From CAXYVC01 sp964292295 (GTDB lineage: Bacteria > Acidobacteriota > Holophagae > Holophagales > Holophagaceae): 16,981 bases of DNA. The DNA lies in assembly GCA_964292295.1 (NCBI GenBank), contig CAXYVC010000052.1:1-16981 (forward strand). The letters run 5' to 3'. This document shows positions 6,740-16,092 of the stretch, one piece after another (position 1 is the first letter of the stretch; every line of letters starts with the position of its first letter). A model generated the notes under the pieces. That model did no database searches and had not been told where the DNA came from. It saw nothing but the letters and a program-made list of their open reading frames with translations. The position numbers and the translations under genes are program-made.

Positions 6740-7689
6740 GGCTGCCACCCCACCGGCGTCTCGTTCAGGGTGCGGGCGAGCTGGCCGCGCCGCTCCTCGC
6801 GGTTCAGGTGGCGCTCGTTCAGGGTGCCCCGGTGGGCCATGGCGTCGCCGAAGCAGGCCTGCAGGTCGTCGGGGGTGAGGAAGGCGCGCCCCGCCAGCCA
6901 GGCCTCCGCCCTTGCCAGGCCCACCCAGTGCCCCAGCGCGCGGGTGCTGCAGAAGCCGCCGTCGCGGCGCACGCGCGCCGCCACGCGGATGGCGTAGTCC
7001 AGCACGGCCTCGCTGAGGTGCACCTCGCGCACGGCGGCCTGGGCGGCCTTCCACTGCGCCAGGTCCATGGCGGGCCGCAGCGTGTCCAGGCGCGCGGTGC
7101 CGGCTTCGCCCAGGAGGACGGCGCGCCCGGCGGGCGCGCCCGGATGGCCCAGGTGCAGCACGCAGGCGAAGCGGTCGAGCTGGCTTTCGGGAAGGGCGAA
7201 GGTGCCCGCGTGGTCCATGGGGTTCTGCGTGGCCAGGACGAGGAAGGGCTCCGGAAGGGGATGGGTGGCGCGGTCCAGCGTCACCTGGCCCTCGACCATC
7301 ACCTCCATCAGCGCGCTCTGGGTCTTGGGTCCGATGCGGTTCAGTTCGTCCAGCAGCAGCACGTGGGTGAAGACGGGGCCGGGCTGGAAGCGGAAGGCCT
7401 GCGTGCCCGCATCCCACAGGTGCACGCCCAGCAGGTCGGAGGGGAGCAGGTCGTTGGTGCCCTGCACGCGCTGGCAGGAGCCCCCCAGGATGCGCGCCAG
7501 CCCCTTGGCGAGGGTGGTCTTGCCCACGCCCGGGAGGTCCTCCAGCAGGAGGTGCCCCCCCGAGAGCAGCACCGCCACGGCGCGGTGCACCTGGGCGTCC
7601 TTGCCCACGAGCACCCGGGACAGCGCCGCGATGCCGGCCCGGGCGGCGGCGAGGAGGGGCTCGGACTGGCGGAGGGCCTCGGAGGTCAT
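6736..7689 (-). CDS. MoxR-family AAA+ ATPase
   Basis: This 317-residue protein is a single AAA+ module of the MoxR type. Walker A is LLEDLPGVGKTTLAKGLAR (residues ~48-66), Walker B LLLDELNRIGPKTQSALMEV (111-130), sensor 1 LATQNPMDHAGTFALPESQL (152-171) with the LDRF arginine region at 171-174, and a C-terminal lid containing STRALGHWVGLARAEAWL. MoxR ATPases act as chaperones that mature or activate partner proteins, usually encoded beside DUF58 and von Willebrand A domain genes. None is present here. The ATG (7687-7689) overlaps the response-regulator TGA as ATGA, and its own TGA overlaps the RodZ-like GTG, so all three are likely translationally coupled. A partner among its operon neighbours is plausible but unproven. 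Confidence 0.92.
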   Translation of the reverse strand: MTSEALRQSEPLLAAARAGIAALSRVLVGKDAQVHRAVAVLLSGGHLLLEDLPGVGKTTLAKGLARILGGSCQRVQGTNDLLPSDLLGVHLWDAGTQAFRFQPGPVFTHVLLLDELNRIGPKTQSALMEVMVEGQVTLDRATHPLPEPFLVLATQNPMDHAGTFALPESQLDRFACVLHLGHPGAPAGRAVLLGEAGTARLDTLRPAMDLAQWKAAQAAVREVHLSEAVLDYAIRVAARVRRDGGFCSTRALGHWVGLARAEAWLAGRAFLTPDDLQACFGDAMAHRGTLNERHLNREERRGQLARTLNETPVGWQP

Positions 7690-8939
7690 GGCATCACCGG
7701 GGGCGGGGCGTCCTCCCCATCGTCCAGGGAGATGCGGTGTTCCCGCAAGCGCTGGGCGAGGGTCCGGGGGGTGAGCCCCAGGGCGGCGGCGCTTTCGGGC
7801 AGCCGCCCGCCCATGCGGCGCAGGGTTTCCGACAGGAACTGTCCTTCCGCCTCCGCCCGAACCTGGGCGAGCATCGCCTCCAGGGGGCCGTTCGCGGGGC
7901 GCGAGAGGCAGAGGGGCGCGGCGCCCGTGCCCGCCTGGGGAACCGCCGCGAGCAGGGGCGAATCCGTGCTCCGCAGGGCCTGGGCGGCGCACCAGGCCAG
8001 CTCCCGGAGGTTGCCCGGCCATGCGCGGCGCAGCAGGTTCCGCTCGGCGCCGCGCTCCAGGTGCGGCGCGGGCCTTCCCTCCAGGCGGGCGGCGCCCTCC
8101 AGGTGCAGGCGGAAGAGGGGCAGTACGTCCTCCTGGCGCTGCCGCAAGGGCGGCAGCGCGAAGTCCAGCACCCCCAGGCGGAGCCGCAGGGGCTCGGGGA
8201 GTTCGCGGGGATCCCGCGCGGTTGCCATCCAGTGGGGGGTGTCGGGCTGCTCCAGGGCCGCGAGGATCCGGGGCAGGTCCTCGCGGGGCAGTTCCTCCAG
8301 GTCCGTGAGCAGCACGCTCCCCCCGGCGGCCAGGCGCAGGGAGCGCGGGAGCTCCTCCGTGGGGAGTTTTCCCGCGGCGAGCGCCAGGAAGGGGGCCCCG
8401 GGGTGGCGGAGGCAGTGGAGGCGCCGGGCAGCGCGCTGGCGCCCGGTGCCGGGTTCCCCCCAGAAGAGGGCGGGTGCGTCGTTCTCCGCTGCGCGCATCA
8501 GGGCTTGGTCCAGGGCGCGCAGGGCCGGGCTCGCGGCGATCCAGGGCTCCCTCGGGTCCGGCGGCGGCGCGGCGGAAAGGCCGCGCAGGCGCTCCAGCAG
8601 GGCCAGGAACTGGTCGAGGTCGAAGGGCTTGGGCAGGAAGTCGTCCGCACCCGCGTGGATGGCCTGGACGATGTCCTTCGGCTCGCCGTAGGCGCTCATG
8701 AGCACCACGCGCAGGCAGGGATGGAGGCGCTTGGCGCGCTGGAGCAGCTCCAGGCCGCTCAGGCCCGGCAGGCGCAGGTCGGTGACCATCACCTCGAAGG
8801 ATTCCGTCCCCAGGGCGCGAAGGGCCTCCTCGGGCGTGGCGCAGGCGCAGGGATCCCAGTCCGTGCCGGCCAGCGACTGCACCAGCAGGCGCCGGAAACT
8901 GTCCTTGTCCTCCACCAGCAGGAGCCGCATCCCTTCCAC
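7686..8939 (-). CDS. NtrC-like response regulator with degenerate AAA+ domain
   Basis: This is a 417-residue protein. The receiver (residues ~5-120) is complete: acidic pocket E10/D11, phospho-acceptor D54 in VTDLRLPGLSG, S82 and K104 in LPKPF. The central region is AAA+-like but eroded. Walker A reads GEPGTGRQ (161-168), with Arg for the invariant Lys. The ~20-residue GAFTGA loop is absent: LPTEELPRSLRLAAGGSVLLTD runs straight into the Walker B-like strand, which lacks the DE pair. Downstream the lid motif RRAWPGNLRELAWCAAQAL is intact, and the C-terminus ends in a Fis-type HTH (SAAALGLTPRTLAQRLREH). DNA binding and phosphorylation look possible; ATP-driven sigma-54 activation does not. The start is GTG at 8939, one base after the dehydrogenase stop; ATG at 8930 is an alternative. 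Confidence 0.88.
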   Translation of the reverse strand: MEGMRLLLVEDKDSFRRLLVQSLAGTDWDPCACATPEEALRALGTESFEVMVTDLRLPGLSGLELLQRAKRLHPCLRVVLMSAYGEPKDIVQAIHAGADDFLPKPFDLDQFLALLERLRGLSAAPPPDPREPWIAASPALRALDQALMRAAENDAPALFWGEPGTGRQRAARRLHCLRHPGAPFLALAAGKLPTEELPRSLRLAAGGSVLLTDLEELPREDLPRILAALEQPDTPHWMATARDPRELPEPLRLRLGVLDFALPPLRQRQEDVLPLFRLHLEGAARLEGRPAPHLERGAERNLLRRAWPGNLRELAWCAAQALRSTDSPLLAAVPQAGTGAAPLCLSRPANGPLEAMLAQVRAEAEGQFLSETLRRMGGRLPESAAALGLTPRTLAQRLREHRISLDDGEDAPPPVMP

Positions 8940-8940
8940 T

Positions 8941-10077
8941 CTAATCCCAGGGGAAGCGGTGGGGCAGCCCGTACCAGGCGCGCAGGGTCTCCAGGTCCCG
9001 CCGCAGGGCCGGGGACACCGGGCAGCCGTGGACGCGGCGGTATTCGCGGACGAGGTGCTCCTTTTCCCCGGGCGTGAAGATGGCCTCGGCGCCGGGGGCC
9101 TTGGGGCTGGCCCGCAGCTCGCGCAGGATGCCGCCCGCCAGGGCGCGGAAGCGCGCCGGCTCGATGAACTCGGAGACGTCGATGGCCAGGAAGAAGTGCC
9201 CGAGGGGATAGGGCGCTTTGTGCCCCTCCGCGTCCAGGCCGCTCAGCCGGAGCAGGGAGGCGCCGTCCTGGAGGGCGGCGCAGAGGATCTCCACGAAGGT
9301 GGCGAGGCCGTAGCCCTTGTGGCCCCCCAGCACCTCGCCCAGGCCCCCCAGGGGCGCCAGGGCCGCCCGGCCCGAGGCGAGGCCCCGCAGCGCCTCCTGC
9401 GCGTCCAGGCAGGGCTTCCCGTCCGCGTCCACCACCCAGCCCTCGGGCAGGGGCCAGCCCATGCGGGCGTATTGCTCCACGGCGCCCCGCTGGGTGATGG
9501 AGGTGGCGGCGTCCAGGCAGAAGGGGAAGGCCTCGTCCGTGGGCAGCGCCACGGTGAGGGGGTTCGTGCCCAGCATGGGAGACACGCCGTGGGTGGGGGC
9601 CACGCTCGGGCGCGCGTTGGTGCCCGTCATGCCGATGCAGTCGGCGGCGGCGGCCATGCCGGCGTAGTACCCCGCGATGCCGTAGTGGGTGGAGTTGCGC
9701 ACCGCCACCATGCCGAGGCCGTGGGCCTTCGCTTTGGTGATGGCCATCTCCATGGCGGTCCTGGCCACCACGTGCCCCATGCCGTTGTGCCCGTCCAGGA
9801 CGGCGGTGCTCCGGCCCTCGCGCAGCACCTCGACGCGGGTGACGGGGTCCAGGATGCCGTCGCGGATGCGGTCGATGTAGATGGGCTTCAGGCGCCCGAT
9901 GCCGTGGCTGTCGATGCCCCGGCGGTCCGACTCCAGCAGCACGTCCGCCACGACGGCGGCGTCGGGCTCCGGCACGCCCGCGGCCGCAAGGACGTCCGGA
10001 ACGAAGGCCTCCAGCAGGGGGAAGGGCACCCAGGTGCAGGAGGCATACGGCGCGGCGTAGGTGTCCAGGAAGCGCAT
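8941..10077 (-). CDS. Ldh_2-family malate/L-lactate-type dehydrogenase
   Basis: This 378-residue protein belongs to the NAD(P)-dependent malate/L-lactate/ureidoglycolate/sulfolactate dehydrogenase family, which is unrelated to classical LDH/MDH. The family marks are DRRGIDSHGIGRLKPIYIDR (51-70, with the active-site His at 58), NGMGHVVA (98-105), RNSTHYGIAGYYAGMA (127-142), IGMTGTNARPSVAPTHG (148-164), MLGTNPLTVALPT (168-180) and GGHKGYGLATFVEIL (251-265). The first ~17 residues extend beyond the common start of the family. The substrate cannot be read from the sequence. The ATG at 10075-10077 lacks a good Shine-Dalgarno. A 19-base palindrome lies 12 bases upstream. The stop TAG is one base from the response-regulator GTG, so it heads the five-gene run, although its metabolic link to the others is unclear. 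Confidence 0.93.
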   Translation of the reverse strand: MRFLDTYAAPYASCTWVPFPLLEAFVPDVLAAAGVPEPDAAVVADVLLESDRRGIDSHGIGRLKPIYIDRIRDGILDPVTRVEVLREGRSTAVLDGHNGMGHVVARTAMEMAITKAKAHGLGMVAVRNSTHYGIAGYYAGMAAAADCIGMTGTNARPSVAPTHGVSPMLGTNPLTVALPTDEAFPFCLDAATSITQRGAVEQYARMGWPLPEGWVVDADGKPCLDAQEALRGLASGRAALAPLGGLGEVLGGHKGYGLATFVEILCAALQDGASLLRLSGLDAEGHKAPYPLGHFFLAIDVSEFIEPARFRALAGGILRELRASPKAPGAEAIFTPGEKEHLVREYRRVHGCPVSPALRRDLETLRAWYGLPHRFPWD

Positions 10078-10088
10078 GGGGGGTTCCG

Positions 10089-10107
10089 ATCAGGGCCTGG
10101 CCCTGAT
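10089..10107. promoter_or_regulatory. 19-base perfect palindrome upstream of the dehydrogenase gene
   Basis: ATCAGGGCC-T-GGCCCTGAT is a perfect inverted repeat with a single central base, 12 bases from the dehydrogenase ATG on the reverse strand. The position and symmetry fit an operator for a dimeric regulator, or an RNA hairpin masking the ribosome-binding region. No T run follows it, so a terminator is less likely. No regulator can be named. Confidence 0.45.
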
Positions 10108-10130
10108 TCTGGACCGCCCATGCGCCTCCT

Positions 10131-10170
10131 GGCTACGCATTGAATCCCGCGTCGGCTACGCGTTGAATCC
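10131..10170. repeat. Tandem 23-base repeat (two units, second partial)
   Basis: Two copies of a unit starting GGCTACGC[A/G]TTGAATCC begin 23 bases apart, at 10131 and 10154. On the reverse strand the word reads GGATTCAACGCGTAGCC. The same word returns at 10328-10352, so it forms one edge of the structured segment between the dehydrogenase and the sensor kinase. Confidence 0.7.
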
Positions 10171-10190
10171 GGATGATGCGGTTCCGGCCA

Positions 10191-10212
10191 GCCTCCCTCG
10201 GTAGAGGGAGGC
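10191..10212. other. 9-bp hairpin with GGTA loop
   Basis: GCCTCCCTC (10191-10199) and GAGGGAGGC (10204-10212) pair perfectly around GGTA. It lies inside the direct-repeat-bounded segment, next to the larger hairpin at 10223-10260. No T run follows on either strand. Confidence 0.6.
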
Positions 10213-10222
10213 GTGGAGCGTG

Positions 10223-10260
10223 TCCGGGCCAGACCGTCCCGGGGACGGAGCTGGCCCGGA
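10223..10260. other. Long two-part hairpin downstream of the sensor kinase
   Basis: The outer arms TCCGGGCCAG (10223-10232) and CTGGCCCGGA (10251-10260) pair perfectly over 10 bp. After a small internal loop, CCGTCC (10234-10239) pairs with GGACGG (10243-10248). The structure lies about 87 bases past the kinase stop in the direction of its transcription. There is no U-tract, so it may stabilise a 3' end, halt transcription with help, or be part of a repeat element. Confidence 0.65.
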
Positions 10261-10346
10261 TCGCGCGCCGGAAGCGCTCGGATGCACGGCGCCCGGCAGG
10301 GGTGGGGCATCCCCAATTGCTACATCTGCGTTGAATCCCGTGCCGG

Positions 10347-12464
<2,118 letters not shown>

Positions 12465-12707
12465 CGCGGAAGTCCGGAGGGGGGATCCGTCGGGCGAGGG
12501 CGGTTTCCGATGGAGCCTCGGAAGGCGAGATATCCAAGGATGGCATGGGCGCGGGAGGCCTTCCCTTCCGCGCCCCGGTCCTGGACGCTCCGCTTCGTCT
12601 GCCGACGGCGCTGAGGCCCCGGAGGGCCTTTTAAAAAGGCGCGTTCATTTCTTTTCTTCCAGGTCCCTGCCCACCGTCTATCCCGGGGAAGGCGCTAGGG
12701 TGGTTCC
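12465..12707. other. 243-base divergent intergenic region
   Basis: This stretch separates the divergently transcribed sensor kinase and HAD nucleotidase, so it must carry promoters for both; I cannot place -35/-10 boxes with confidence. It contains a 34-codon ORF on the forward strand (12510-12614) of doubtful reality, an 8-bp stem GGGCGCGG/CCGCGCCC (12547-12554 with 12568-12575), and a terminator-like hairpin at 12614-12632. That combination hints at a short transcript or a leader. Confidence 0.45.
12614..12632 (+). terminator. Intrinsic terminator-like hairpin in a gene leader region
   Basis: AGGCCC (12614-12619), loop CGGA and GGGCCT (12624-12629) form a 6-bp GC-rich stem followed by T at 12629-12632. 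The overlapping palindrome GCCTTTT-A-AAAAGGC (12626-12640) offers a competing fold. It lies 76 bases before the HAD nucleotidase start on the same strand, with no annotated gene ending before it. An attenuator or the end of a small RNA are the obvious readings. Confidence 0.45.
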
Positions 12708-14177
12708 ATGATCCAGCCCTGCGACCTCCCCGTTCCGCCCCCCCGGGGGCGCGGCGTCTTCTGCAACCGCACCCTCAACTTCCGCTCCCTCAAGGCCATC
12801 GGCTACGACATGGACTACACCCTGGTGGACTACCGGGTGGACGTCTTCGAGCAGCGCGTCTTCGACTACGCGAAGGAGCGCTTCCTGGCGGAGGGATGGC
12901 CCGTGCAGGACCTGGCCTTCGACGCCTCCATGGTGGCCCGGGGGCTGGTGCTGGACGTGGAGCTGGGCAACGCCGTGAAGGCCAACCGCTTCGGCATGGT
13001 GAAGACCGCCAGCCACGGCACCGCCACGCTGGACTTCGACACCCAGCGCCGGGTCTATGCCCACGAGGCGGTGGACCTCGCCGAGGACCGCTGGGTCTTC
13101 CTCAACACGCTCTTCTCCCTGTCGGAGGGCTGCCTGTACCTGCAGCTGGTGGACCTGCTGGACCGCGGCCTGTTGCCCCAGGTGCGCAGCTACCGCGAGC
13201 TGTACCTGCGCGCCCGCACGGTGGTGGACGCCCAGCACCTGGAGGGACGCCTGAAGGCGGAGATCGCGGCGGACCCCTCGCGCTACGTGGTGCTGGATGC
13301 GGAGGCGGCGCTGGCGCTGCTGGACCAGCGCCACGCGGGCAAGAAGCTGATGCTCATCACCAACTCGGAGTGGAGCTACACCGCGGCCATCATGGCCTAC
13401 GCCTACGACCGCTTCCTGCCGGCGGACATGACTTGGCGCCAGCTCTTCGACCTGGTGATCGTGGGGGCCCGCAAGCCGGACTTCTTCACGGAGCGCCAGC
13501 CCTTCTTCGAGGTGGTGAGCGAGGACGGCCTGCTGCGGCCCCACGCGGGACCTCTTCAGCCGGGCGTGGCCTACCTGGGCGGCTGCGCGTCCCAGGTGGA
13601 GCGGGACCTGGGCATGAGCGGCGACGAGATCCTCTACGTGGGCGACCACATGTTCGGCGACGTGCACGTCACCAAGCGGGTGCTGCACTGGCGCACGGCC
13701 CTCATCCTGCGCGAGCTGGAGGCGGAGGTGGCCGCCCTGGAGGCCTTCGCGGGCGAAGAGCGCCAGCTCGCGGCCCGCATGGCGGACAAGGAACGCCTGG
13801 AGCACGCGCTTTCCAGCGCGCGCCTGGAGCTCCAGCGCCTGCGTCAGCGCTACGGTCCGCGGCCGGGCGGCGGGGGGCCGGAACTGGAGGCCCGCATGCA
13901 GGACCTGCGCGCGCGCCTGGTGGCCCTGGACGCGGAGATCGGCCCCATGGCCCGGGCGGCGGCGGAGCTGGCCCACGGCCGCTGGGGGCTTTTGAGCCGC
14001 GCGGGCAACGACAAGAGCCACCTGGCGCGCCAGGTGGAGCGCTACGCCGACGTCTACACCAGCCGCGTGTCGAACTTCCTGCACGCCACGCCCTTCGTGT
14101 ACTTCCGCAGTGCCCGGGGCAGCCTGCCCCACGATCCCGGCGCGGCGGGCGGCCCCGGCACGCCCTCGGGGGAGTGA
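12708..14177 (+). CDS. HAD-IG family cytosolic 5'-nucleotidase
   Basis: This 489-residue protein is related to the cytosolic purine 5'-nucleotidase (cN-II) group of the HAD superfamily, which dephosphorylates nucleoside monophosphates. Motif I is GYDMDYTLVDY, with D34 as nucleophile and D36 as general acid. Motif II is LMLITNSEWSY (T218 N219 S220), motif III uses K256 in GARKPDFF, and motif IV is ILYVGDHMFGDV with D313 and D318. Residues ~110-250 form the cap-like region. Residues ~335-450 are a long Glu/Arg/Leu-rich coiled coil followed by VSNFLHATPFVYFRSARGSL, as in other bacterial members. There is no signal peptide, so it is cytoplasmic. AGGGTGG ends four bases before the ATG at 12708. 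A DOMON-like gene starts 15 bases after the stop. Substrate preference cannot be read here. Confidence 0.93.
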   Translation: MIQPCDLPVPPPRGRGVFCNRTLNFRSLKAIGYDMDYTLVDYRVDVFEQRVFDYAKERFLAEGWPVQDLAFDASMVARGLVLDVELGNAVKANRFGMVKTASHGTATLDFDTQRRVYAHEAVDLAEDRWVFLNTLFSLSEGCLYLQLVDLLDRGLLPQVRSYRELYLRARTVVDAQHLEGRLKAEIAADPSRYVVLDAEAALALLDQRHAGKKLMLITNSEWSYTAAIMAYAYDRFLPADMTWRQLFDLVIVGARKPDFFTERQPFFEVVSEDGLLRPHAGPLQPGVAYLGGCASQVERDLGMSGDEILYVGDHMFGDVHVTKRVLHWRTALILRELEAEVAALEAFAGEERQLAARMADKERLEHALSSARLELQRLRQRYGPRPGGGGPELEARMQDLRARLVALDAEIGPMARAAAELAHGRWGLLSRAGNDKSHLARQVERYADVYTSRVSNFLHATPFVYFRSARGSLPHDPGAAGGPGTPSGE

Positions 14178-14192
14178 CGGCGGCGCGCGCAC

Positions 14193-14744
14193 GTGGACAA
14201 TGAAGGCATGGACGCTTCGCCCTTCGACCTGCACTGCCACCCCGGCGCGCCCTGCGCGGTCGACGTGTCGCTGAACGTGCGGATCGTGCGCACCGGGGAC
14301 GGCCTGGAGCTGCGCTACGCGATCGAAGGCGCGCTGGAGCGCCTGCGGCTGCCGGCCTTCACGGGCGTGGCGCCGGGAGGGCGCCTGTGGGAGCACAGCT
14401 GCTTCGAGGCCTTCCTGCGCCCCGAGGGCGGCGAGGCCTACCTGGAGCTGAATGTCGCCCCGGGCGGCGCCTGGGCGGCGTACGCCCTGGAGGGCTACCG
14501 CCGCGGCCTGCAAGAACTCCCCCTCGAGGCGCCGGAGCTGCGCGTGCGACGCGGGGCGGGGCGCCTGGAGCTGACGGCCCGGGTGGTCCTTCCCCCCGCC
14601 TTCCGGGGCCCCTGCCGGCTGGGCCTCTCCGCCGTCCTGGAGGACCTCGCGGGCGGGCGCAGCTACTGGGCCCTGCACCATCCGCCGGAGGGGGATCCCG
14701 ACTTCCACTGCGACGCGGCCTTCGCCGCCCGCCTCGGAGCCTGA
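14193..14744 (+). CDS. DOMON-like domain protein
   Basis: This 183-residue protein matches, from memory, the DOMON-like family of small bacterial proteins of unknown biochemical role. Its marks are LWEHSCFEAF (65-74), YLELNVAPGGAWAAY (83-97), LGLSAVLED (143-151), SYWALHHP (157-164) and PDFHCDAAFAARL (169-181), within a mostly beta-strand protein. DOMON folds bind haem or sugars in other families, but no ligand residues can be assigned here. There is no signal peptide. The start is uncertain: GTG at 14193 opens the longest frame, while ATG at 14208 has AAGG only one base before it. The stop TGA is two bases before the NamZ-type ATG, so the two are almost certainly cotranscribed. Confidence 0.86.
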   Translation: MDNEGMDASPFDLHCHPGAPCAVDVSLNVRIVRTGDGLELRYAIEGALERLRLPAFTGVAPGGRLWEHSCFEAFLRPEGGEAYLELNVAPGGAWAAYALEGYRRGLQELPLEAPELRVRRGAGRLELTARVVLPPAFRGPCRLGLSAVLEDLAGGRSYWALHHPPEGDPDFHCDAAFAARLGA

Positions 14745-14746
14745 CC

Positions 14747-15943
14747 ATGCGCACCGGACTCGAACGCCTGCTGGCGGATCCCGCCCTGCGCCGTCCCCTG
14801 GCGGGCCGGCGCCTGGCCCTGCTGGCCCACCCCGCCTCGGTGACGTCGGAGCTCTCCCACGCCCTGGACGCGCTGGCCGCCTGTCCCGACCTGCGCCTCG
14901 CGTCCGCCTTCGGGCCCCAGCACGGCCTGCGCGGGGACAAGCAGGACAACATGGTGGAGTCCCCCGACTTCCTGGATCCGCGCCACGGCATCCCCGTCTT
15001 CAGCCTCTACGGCGAGGTGCGGCGCCCCACGCCGGCCATGATGGACAGCTTCGACGTGCTCCTGGTGGACCTGCAGGACCTGGGCTGCCGCATCTACACC
15101 TTCCTCACCACCCTGCGCTACGTGATGGAGGCCTGTGCGGCGCACGGGAAGGCCCTCTGGGTGCTGGACCGCCCCAACCCCGCCGGACGCCCCGTGGAAG
15201 GGCTCGCCCTGCGCCCCGGGTGGGAGAGCTTCGTGGGCGCGGGTCCGCTGCCCATGCGCCACGGCCTCACCTTGGGCGAGCTGGCGGGCTGGTTTGCCGC
15301 GCGCCTGAAGCTGGACCTGGACTGGCGCGTGGTGGAGATGGAGGGCTGGGACCCGGAGGGGCCCGGCTTCGGATGGCCGACCGCGCGCGTGTGGGTGAAC
15401 CCAAGCCCCAACGCGCCGAACCTCGCCATGGCCCGCTGCTACGCGGGCACGGTGATGCTGGAGGGCACGACCTTGAGCGAGGGGCGCGGCACCACCCGCC
15501 CGCTCGAACTCTTCGGGGCGCCTGACCTTCCCGTGGAGGCCCTTCTGGCGGAGATGCGCGCCCTGGCTCCGGCCTGGCTCGAGGGCTGTGCGCTGCGCCC
15601 CTGCGCCTTCGAGCCCACCTTCCACAAGCACGCCGGGCGCCTGTGCGCGGGCCTGCACATCCACGCGGAGGGCCCCGCCTACGCGCACGGAAGCTTCCGG
15701 CCCTGGCGCCTGCAGGCCCTCGCCTTCAAGGCCCTGCGCCGCCTGCAGCCCAGCTATCCGCTCTGGCGCGACTTCCCGTACGAGTACGAGCGGGAGCGCC
15801 TCGCCATCGACGTCATCAACGGCGGCCCGCTGCTGCGGGAATGGGTGGACGATCCCGCCGCGGCGCCCGCGGACCTGGAGGCCCTGGCGCGGGCCGACGA
15901 GGCCGCCTGGGAGGCGGAACGCCGACCCCTGCTGCGGTACTAA
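14747..15943 (+). CDS. namZ: NamZ-type exo-beta-N-acetylmuramidase (DUF1343)
   Basis: This is a 398-residue DUF1343 protein. Characterised members (NamZ) release N-acetylmuramic acid from the non-reducing ends of peptidoglycan fragments in cell-wall recycling. Conserved blocks are ALLAHPASVTSE (24-35), FGPQHGLRGDKQDN (55-68), VDLQDLGCRIYTF (107-119), DRPNPAGRPVEG (141-152), PLPMRHGLTLGELA (167-180), NPSPNAPN (218-225) and EGTTLSEGRGTTRPLE (239-254). The N-terminus (MRTGLERLLADPALRR) has no signal peptide, so this copy is predicted to be cytoplasmic and to act on imported muropeptide fragments. GGAG (14736-14739) lies seven bases before the ATG at 14747; longer readings of the frame would overlap the DOMON-like gene. 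No anmK, murQ or transporter gene is in view, so the pathway context is incomplete here. Confidence 0.92.
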   Translation: MRTGLERLLADPALRRPLAGRRLALLAHPASVTSELSHALDALAACPDLRLASAFGPQHGLRGDKQDNMVESPDFLDPRHGIPVFSLYGEVRRPTPAMMDSFDVLLVDLQDLGCRIYTFLTTLRYVMEACAAHGKALWVLDRPNPAGRPVEGLALRPGWESFVGAGPLPMRHGLTLGELAGWFAARLKLDLDWRVVEMEGWDPEGPGFGWPTARVWVNPSPNAPNLAMARCYAGTVMLEGTTLSEGRGTTRPLELFGAPDLPVEALLAEMRALAPAWLEGCALRPCAFEPTFHKHAGRLCAGLHIHAEGPAYAHGSFRPWRLQALAFKALRRLQPSYPLWRDFPYEYERERLAIDVINGGPLLREWVDDPAAAPADLEALARADEAAWEAERRPLLRY

Positions 15944-15990
15944 TCCGGGCTCTGCGCTTGAACCAGCCGATGAGCTCCGATGGACCGCAT

Positions 15991-16092
15991 GCGAGCGATG
16001 GCGGCTCGCGGGTCGGTTCCATGGAGGCCCTGGGCCCTCGGCCCGACACCGCTTCACGGCCTTTGCTCCGCAAAGCGCCTGGCCGCCATCGC
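15991..16092. repeat. Nested inverted repeats in the 160-base gap between namZ and the PAP2-like gene
   Basis: GCGATGGCGGC (15995-16005) and GCCGCCATCGC (16082-16092) form a perfect 11-bp long-range inverted repeat. Inside or overlapping it lie GCGAGC (15991-15996) with GCTCGC (16004-16009), and CTTTGC (16061-16066) with GCAAAG (16070-16075). The gap sits between convergent gene ends (15943 and 16104), a common site for repetitive extragenic elements or transcription-stopping structures. No T run is adjacent, so I do not call it an intrinsic terminator. Confidence 0.6.

Noticed and set aside
4590..8691. Very long forward-strand open frames opposite the operon (for example 4590-6290 and 6523-8691)
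   Set aside because: They lie antisense to genes with clear motifs, and their translations are Gly/Arg/Pro/Ala/Gln-rich low-complexity sequence. This is the usual artefact of strong G/C third-position bias.
12510..12614. 34-codon forward ORF ending at the terminator-like hairpin
   Set aside because: No ribosome-binding site, an Arg/Pro/Trp-rich random-looking product and no homologue I recognise. It is retained only as part of the leader observation.
13700..14110. Coiled-coil insertion in the HAD nucleotidase as a novel domain fusion
   Set aside because: Bacterial members of the HAD-IG 5'-nucleotidase family commonly carry such a helical C-terminal region, so it is not unusual.
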